10,324 nucleotides of DNA, taken from an uncultured Coprococcus sp. (GTDB lineage: Bacteria; Bacillota; Clostridia; Lachnospirales; Lachnospiraceae). A program made the position numbers and the translations under genes. The first letter of the stretch is position 1. Every line of letters begins with the position of its first letter. The notes under the pieces are model-generated. The model worked only from the letters and a program-made list of their open reading frames with translations, was not told the origin of the DNA and did not search any database. Below are positions 7,405 to 10,324 of this stretch, piece after piece. Location: assembly GCA_900548315.1 (NCBI GenBank), contig URJU01000070.1, positions 1 through 10,324 of the forward strand, written 5' to 3'.

Positions 7405-7770
7405 TTATTCGTCCTCATCCAGACATATCTCATAGTGGCCATTCTCATTGACAGTTGCCACGATTCTCTCGAATCCCGTATAGAAGTCAATGACATACAA
7501 ACCATTTGTTCTGTAGATGACTGCCTCTGCATTCATCTCTGAGATCTTCGACATACTGTCTTTCAGTATCCCCTCGCTGACTCTGATGATCTGCCTTTCT
7601 TTGTCAACCTGTCTGTCCTTATGAATCTCCTTATAATAAAGGAAGAGATTCTCCTCAAGAGCCCTTGACTTACAGCTGCATTTGTGAAAATAGCTGCTGA
7701 TGATCATATAAAGCATGTATGCTGTCTCCTGCTGTCTGTGTGATGTTTTCTCTACAAATGAATATCTCAT
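7405..7770 (-). CDS. Hypothetical 121-residue cytosolic protein
   Basis: I do not recognise this family. The protein has a mixed helical N-terminal half with a short hydrophobic, aromatic run (about residues 18-29) and a CSC motif at 31-33. A charged middle (about 46-65, rich in Lys, Asp, Glu, Arg) follows. The C-terminal part reads as beta-strands (AVIYRTNGLYVIDFY, then ERIVATVNENGHYEICL) and ends in acidic DEDE. No signal peptide or full membrane helix is evident. GGAGG (7783-7779) lies 8 nt before the ATG at 7770; the in-frame ATG at 7785 overlaps that site and is rejected. It has a terminator behind it and a long untranslated leader in front, with a promoter 336 nt upstream, so it seems to be a single-gene transcript. 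The beta-rich end could be a small fold like an immunity or regulatory protein, but nothing visible supports a function. Confidence 0.75.
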   Translation of the reverse strand: MRYSFVEKTSHRQQETAYMLYMIISSYFHKCSCKSRALEENLFLYYKEIHKDRQVDKERQIIRVSEGILKDSMSKISEMNAEAVIYRTNGLYVIDFYTGFERIVATVNENGHYEICLDEDE

Positions 7771-7778
7771 ATTCGTTA

Positions 7779-7783
7779 CCTCC
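7779..7783 (-). promoter_or_regulatory. RBS that fixes the start of the 121-aa protein at 7770
   Basis: GGAGG on the minus strand, 8 nt before the ATG at 7770. An upstream in-frame ATG (7785-7783) overlaps the site itself. Confidence 0.75.
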
Positions 7784-7785
7784 AT

Positions 7786-8099
7786 AATGAAAAATTAAAT
7801 CTACATATATCTACCAATGTGTTATCAAAAGCTTTACCAACTAACACCCATCCGGCGCCTGCTCCTCGGTCTGCCATTCTTCAGCCGATGACAGTCGCTG
7901 TGTCCGTATTCTTTGCTGCCCCGGTCACTGGGCAGATACGTATTCAATTGTCAAATACAATCTGACTCAAGGTCCAAAAGCAACAAAAAAAGAGTCATGA
8001 TTGCAGAATTGTAGTACATACAAATTCTAATAATCTTAAACTCTTCAACTTAATATATGTTTTATTCAATTTTCATTATGGCACCAGCAATTTGCTGAT
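7786..8099 (-). ncRNA. Candidate structured leader or small RNA upstream of the 121-aa gene
   Basis: This interval has no credible gene on either strand but follows a strong minus-strand promoter. In the minus direction it holds several stem-loops: a 5'-terminal hairpin (8100-8082); TGACTC/GAGTCA (7997-7992 with 7968-7963) enclosing a T7 run; GTATT/AATAC (7958-7954 with 7944-7940); a compound stem (7940-7905) where CGTAT+CTGCCC pairs with GGGCAG+ATACG around a CAAAGA bulge; a CGG-CUG/CAG-CCG hairpin (about 7887-7867); and GTGTTA/TAACAC (7847-7842 with 7824-7819). The part around 7845-7940 is distinctly more GC-rich than its surroundings. I could not match it to T-box, B12, SRP, 6S, tmRNA, RNase P or other classes I know. 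The 3' end is unknown and the RNA may run on into the coding region. Confidence 0.4.
7905..7940 (-). other. Compound stem-loop in the leader
   Basis: On the minus strand CGTAT (7940-7936) and CTGCCC (7935-7930) pair with GGGCAG (7921-7916) and ATACG (7909-7905). This gives 11 pairs in two coaxial helices, a loop of about 8 nt and a one-sided six-base CAAAGA bulge. A second helix stacked exactly outside the first is hard to explain by chance and suggests selected RNA structure. Confidence 0.55.
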
Positions 8100-8100
8100 G
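8082..8100 (-). other. Hairpin at the predicted 5' end of the leader transcript
   Basis: CATCAGCA pairs with TGCTGGTG (one G-U pair) around a three-base loop. The predicted transcription start falls on its first bases. A stem at the extreme 5' end usually blocks 5'-dependent RNA decay. Confidence 0.5.
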
Positions 8101-8105
8101 TACTT

Positions 8106-8134
8106 GTTATAACATAATATATATTTGGCGTCAA
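8106..8134 (-). promoter_or_regulatory. Strong sigma-A promoter of the leader/121-aa transcript
   Basis: TTGACG (8134-8129) and TATAAC (8111-8106) lie 17 nt apart on the minus strand. Each matches five of six positions, and the -10 is extended by TGT. The start would fall near 8099, the base of a hairpin. A second, overlapping pair, TTGACA (8145-8140) and TATATA (8123-8118) with 16 nt, lies just upstream and may be an alternative promoter. Confidence 0.65.
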
Positions 8135-8143
8135 CATATTGTC

Positions 8144-8165
8144 AAAATATTTGTAGCAATATTTT
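8144..8165. repeat. AT-only palindrome next to the leader promoter
   Basis: AAAATATT (8144-8151) and AATATTTT (8158-8165) form perfect 8-bp arms around TGTAGC. It overlaps the outer -35 candidate (8140-8145). It could be an operator half-site pair, but AT-rich palindromes arise readily in such sequence. Confidence 0.4.
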
Positions 8166-8187
8166 TTATACCAGATAATACTATGCT

Positions 8188-8225
8188 TATAAAACACAAG
8201 AGAGCCAGATTTCTCCGACTCTCTT
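8188..8225 (-). terminator. Rho-independent terminator of the trp operon
   Basis: On the minus strand AAGAGAGTC pairs with GGCTCTCTT (8225-8217 with 8206-8198) over nine pairs, one of them G-U. GTGTTTTATAAG follows. It lies 46 nt past the trpA stop. Confidence 0.75.
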
Positions 8226-8228
8226 AAA

Positions 8229-8248
8229 TATGCATCCACAAATGCATA
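8229..8248 (-). other. Second hairpin between trpA and its terminator
   Basis: TATGCAT (8229-8235) and ATGCATA (8242-8248) are perfect 7-bp arms around a six-base loop, four bases before the terminator stem. It is AT-rich, with only TTT behind it, so it may be a 3'-end stabilising stem or a weak first terminator. Confidence 0.5.
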
Positions 8249-8271
8249 CCCCAATTAGTATCTATAATTTC

Positions 8272-9042
8272 CTATCTTATCGCATCCTTCATGCTCTTCA
8301 CATAATCTCTCACATAGGGCACACAGTCCTTGCCGTACTGGGCGCACAGCTTGACGATGGCTGAACCGACGATGACACCGTCTGACTTCTCCGCCATCTG
8401 CTTTGCCTGCTCAGGTGTGGATATTCCGAAACCTACAGCGCAAGGGATGTTCTTTGCCTTCTTCACCAGATCTACCATGGCTCCTATGTCTGTGGTGATC
8501 TTGGTTCTTGTTCCAGTTACACCGAGTGATGACACGCAGTACACAAATCCACTCGCATCATTTGCGATCATGGATATTCTCTCATGGGATGTAGGTGCGA
8601 TGAGTGAAATGAGATCCACATCATACTGCTTGCAGATTCCGTCAAACTCGTCCTTCTCCTCGTAAGGAATGTCAGGAAGGATCAGACCATCTATGCCGAT
8701 CTCCTTGCATGTGCTGATGAATCTCTCTGAACCGTAGGAGAACACGACATTTGCATATGTCATGAACACCATAGGTATTGTCACTTTCTTGCGGAGTTTT
8801 CTCACAAGGTCAAATACCTTGTCTGTCGTGACGCCGCCTGCCAGCGCTCTTATATTTGCGCCCTGGATGACCGAGCCCTCGGCTGTCGGGTCTGAGAATG
8901 GGATTCCCAGCTCTATAAGGTCTGCGCCGGCCTCCACCATTGCGTATACTACCTCCTCTGTCACATCCAGCGACGGATCGCCACATGTCACAAATGGTAT
9001 AAATGCTTTTCCATGCTCAAATGCTTTTGCTATATTACTCAT
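8272..9042 (-). CDS. trpA: Tryptophan synthase alpha subunit
   Basis: TrpA cleaves indole-3-glycerol phosphate to indole and glyceraldehyde 3-phosphate, and indole passes through a tunnel to TrpB. The 256-residue TIM barrel has the family's usual length. It shows FIPFVTCGDPS (14-24), IELGIPFSDP (43-52), GVTGTR (174-179), GFGIS (204-208) and the phosphate-binding GSAIV (226-230). Glu44 corresponds to catalytic Glu49 of the Salmonella enzyme. At the position of catalytic Asp60, in the usual 'DPLADGP' stretch, this protein reads DPTAEGS, so Glu55 (codon 8880-8878) replaces Asp and Ser replaces Pro. I believe a Glu here also occurs in related Clostridia, so the protein is probably active. The ATG at 9042 has GGAGG at 6 nt, inside trpB, and overlaps the trpB end by 8 nt, which fits translational coupling. 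Confidence 0.96.
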   Translation of the reverse strand: MSNIAKAFEHGKAFIPFVTCGDPSLDVTEEVVYAMVEAGADLIELGIPFSDPTAEGSVIQGANIRALAGGVTTDKVFDLVRKLRKKVTIPMVFMTYANVVFSYGSERFISTCKEIGIDGLILPDIPYEEKDEFDGICKQYDVDLISLIAPTSHERISMIANDASGFVYCVSSLGVTGTRTKITTDIGAMVDLVKKAKNIPCAVGFGISTPEQAKQMAEKSDGVIVGSAIVKLCAQYGKDCVPYVRDYVKSMKDAIR

Positions 9043-10219
9043 GAAGATCCTCCCCTCTGTATCTTGCGATGGCTGCAACGTCCTTGTCGCCACGTCCTGA
9101 TACATTGATCACTATTATCTTATCCTTGTCCATTGTAGGTGCCAGCTTCATGGCGTAAGCCACAGCATGTGCGCTCTCTATTGCAGGGATGATTCCCTCG
9201 ATCCTTGACAGATACTCAAATGCATCCACAGCCTCGTCATCTGTGATCGCCACATACTCTGCACGTCCTATGTCGTGAAGGTACGCGTGCTCAGGTCCGA
9301 TTCCCGGATAATCAAGTCCCGCTGAGATAGAATATACAGGTGCGATCTGACCATATTCATCCTGACAGAAGTATGACTTCATGCCATGGAATATACCAAG
9401 CTTTCCTGTTGCGATAGTTGCCGCTGTCTCAAATGTATCAACACCTCTGCCCGCTGCCTCACAGCCGATCAGCCTGACGCTCTCGTCAGGTATGAAATCG
9501 TAGAAAGCTCCGATGGCATTTGAACCGCCGCCCACACATGCCATGACGACATCAGGAAGTCTTCCCTCCTTCTCCATGAGCTGTGCCTTGATCTCTTTAC
9601 TGATCACAGCCTGGAAATCACGGACGATCTCAGGGAAAGGATATGGTCCCATGACTGAGCCGAGTACATAGTGTGTGTCATCAATCCTGCTTGTCCACTC
9701 ACGGAATGCCTCAGATACAGCATCCTTCAGTGTGGCTGTTCCAGTCTTTACCGGATGAACCTTTGCGCCTAAAAGTCTCATTCTATATACATTGAGAGCC
9801 TGTCTGATCGTGTCCTCCTCGCCCATGTATATCTCACACTCCATGCCCATCATGGCTGCAACTGTAGCTGTTGCAACACCGTGCTGTCCGGCACCGGTCT
9901 CCGCGATAACTCTTGTCTTGCCCATTCTCTTGGCAAGAAGCATCTGTCCGATTACGTTGTTGATCTTGTGCGCTCCTGTGTGGTTCAGATCCTCTCTCTT
10001 AAGGTAGATCTTTGCACCGCCCAGATTCTTTGTCATTCTCTCCGCATAATAAAGTCTGCTAGGTCTTCCCGCATACTCGTTGAGCATCTCCGTGAGTTCT
10101 CTGTTGAACTCCGGATCATCCTTATATTTTTTGTAAGCCTCCTCCAGCTCCAGCATCGCATTCATCAGAGTCTCTGGAATGTACTGGCCGCCGTGAACGC
10201 CAAATCTGCCTTTTGACAT
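9035..10219 (-). CDS. trpB: Tryptophan synthase beta subunit
   Basis: TrpB is the PLP enzyme that condenses indole with L-serine to make L-tryptophan, in an alpha2beta2 complex with TrpA. The 394-residue protein has the length of the standard TrpB1 type. It shows the N-terminal FGVHGGQYIPE (6-16), the PLP lysine Lys85 in HTGAHKINN (80-88), the catalytic Glu107 with ETGAGQHG (107-114), the PLP-phosphate loop GGGSNAIG (230-237), IEGIIPAIESAHA (340-352) and SGRGDKD (374-380). All the expected active-site residues are present. The start at 10219 is set by GGAGG (10232-10228) at 8 nt and by the standard N-terminus; an in-frame ATG at 10261 adds only a non-homologous basic tail. It overlaps trpA. 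The 105 nt upstream contain no gene, so it either starts its own transcript or is separated from further trp genes to the right. Confidence 0.97.
   Translation of the reverse strand: MSKGRFGVHGGQYIPETLMNAMLELEEAYKKYKDDPEFNRELTEMLNEYAGRPSRLYYAERMTKNLGGAKIYLKREDLNHTGAHKINNVIGQMLLAKRMGKTRVIAETGAGQHGVATATVAAMMGMECEIYMGEEDTIRQALNVYRMRLLGAKVHPVKTGTATLKDAVSEAFREWTSRIDDTHYVLGSVMGPYPFPEIVRDFQAVISKEIKAQLMEKEGRLPDVVMACVGGGSNAIGAFYDFIPDESVRLIGCEAAGRGVDTFETAATIATGKLGIFHGMKSYFCQDEYGQIAPVYSISAGLDYPGIGPEHAYLHDIGRAEYVAITDDEAVDAFEYLSRIEGIIPAIESAHAVAYAMKLAPTMDKDKIIVINVSGRGDKDVAAIARYRGEDLHE
9049..9053 (-). promoter_or_regulatory. RBS of trpA, lying within the end of trpB
   Basis: GGAGG on the minus strand, 6 nt before the trpA ATG at 9042. 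The longer in-frame ATG at 9105 lies deep inside trpB and would add 21 residues unlike any TrpA N-terminus. Confidence 0.85.
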
Positions 10220-10227
10220 ATGTTCTT

Positions 10228-10232
10228 CCTCC
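10228..10232 (-). promoter_or_regulatory. RBS that fixes the trpB start at 10219
   Basis: GGAGG on the minus strand, 8 nt before the ATG at 10219. Confidence 0.85.
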
Positions 10233-10317
10233 TGTTTTTGTCTTCTCAGATATATTTTCAAATGTATTTCTGCACTTTTGTATTGTGTTTCTTCTATATA
10301 ATATAATAATCAACCAA

Positions 10318-10323
10318 ATTATA
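10318..10323 (-). promoter_or_regulatory. Possible -10 element upstream of trpB
   Basis: TATAAT on the minus strand lies at the window edge, about 100 nt before trpB. Its -35 would fall outside the window, so it cannot be tested here. The AT-rich sequence between it and the gene shows no T-box or leader peptide with Trp codons. Confidence 0.2.
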
Positions 10324-10324
10324 T

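Noticed and set aside
7930..7970. Resemblance to a B12-box (AGTCAGA and TATCTGCC on the minus strand)
   Set aside because: The two parts are too far apart and the other conserved cobalamin riboswitch segments are missing.
7985..7991. T7 run on the minus strand as a terminator of a short RNA starting near 8099
   Set aside because: The nearest stem (GAATT-GTA/TACAATTC, about 8005-8026) ends well before the T-run, so it is not a standard terminator. Early termination here remains possible but unsupported.
7847..7998. Open plus-strand frame of about 47 codons ending at a TGA near 7998
   Set aside because: It has no start codon or RBS after the preceding TAA, and it reads through the stem-loops of the leader. 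No protein similarity is recognised.
7951..8019. 22-residue minus-strand ORF in the leader (MYYNSAIMTLFLLLLDLESDCI), with an internal ATG at 7998
   Set aside because: It is hydrophobic and small like some leader or toxin peptides, but neither ATG has a Shine-Dalgarno sequence and the Leu/Phe run comes from the T-rich tract. Recorded in case ribosome profiling shows otherwise.
8066..8254. 62-residue minus-strand ORF downstream of trpA
   Set aside because: Its first third is made of the two trp-operon hairpins and it then runs through the promoter region. It has no RBS and its composition looks random.
10122..10313. 63-residue minus-strand ORF overlapping the start of trpB
   Set aside because: Out-of-frame shadow of trpB and its leader, with no RBS.
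10220..10324. T-box or Trp attenuator ahead of trpB
   Set aside because: No T-box sequence, no leader peptide with Trp codons and no terminator stem is visible in the 105 nt available; such an element could still lie outside the window.

Overview
The window is about 10.3 kb of a low-to-mid GC Firmicute chromosome. Gene content, AGGAGG-type ribosome-binding sites, a Gram-positive LexA box and the style of the proteins fit a gut Lachnospiraceae (Coprococcus/Butyrivibrio-like); this placement is inferred from the reading, not from a database search. I see no transposon, phage, CRISPR array, tRNA or rRNA.

Layout. Positions 1-243 (+) hold the C-terminal end of an unrecognised protein. Next comes a monocistronic class II fructose-bisphosphate aldolase gene (390-1259, +) with a leader hairpin and a strong terminator. 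Everything after that is on the minus strand, read here in transcription order from the right edge: trpB (10219-9035) and trpA (9042-8272), overlapping by 8 nt and ending in two hairpins; a 486-nt non-coding interval (7786-8271) with a strong minus-strand promoter (8106-8134) and several stem-loops, leading into a 121-residue orphan protein (7770-7405); a terminator (7340-7292); then the excision-repair operon uvrB (7193-5205), uvrA (5120-2169) and a Gln/Tyr/Pro-rich four-helix membrane protein (2129-1401), which converges on the aldolase gene.

How the parts work together. uvrB has a near-consensus sigma-A promoter, TTGATA-17-TATAAT, with a LexA/DinR-type box (CGAAC-N4-GTTCT) lying inside the spacer. 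The damage-recognition pair UvrB-UvrA is therefore very probably SOS-induced, and the unknown membrane protein 39 nt behind uvrA probably comes along by read-through. TrpA and TrpB form tryptophan synthase, the last two steps of tryptophan synthesis. The aldolase serves central glycolysis and has the codon bias of a highly expressed gene.

The least explained part is the roughly 329-nt leader between the promoter at 8106-8134 and the 121-residue orphan. It starts exactly on a hairpin and contains several further stems, including a compound stem at 7905-7940. It may be a small RNA, a cis-regulatory leader or both; I could not match it to a known RNA family. A second point is TrpA, where the residue aligned with the catalytic Asp60 of the Salmonella enzyme is Glu.
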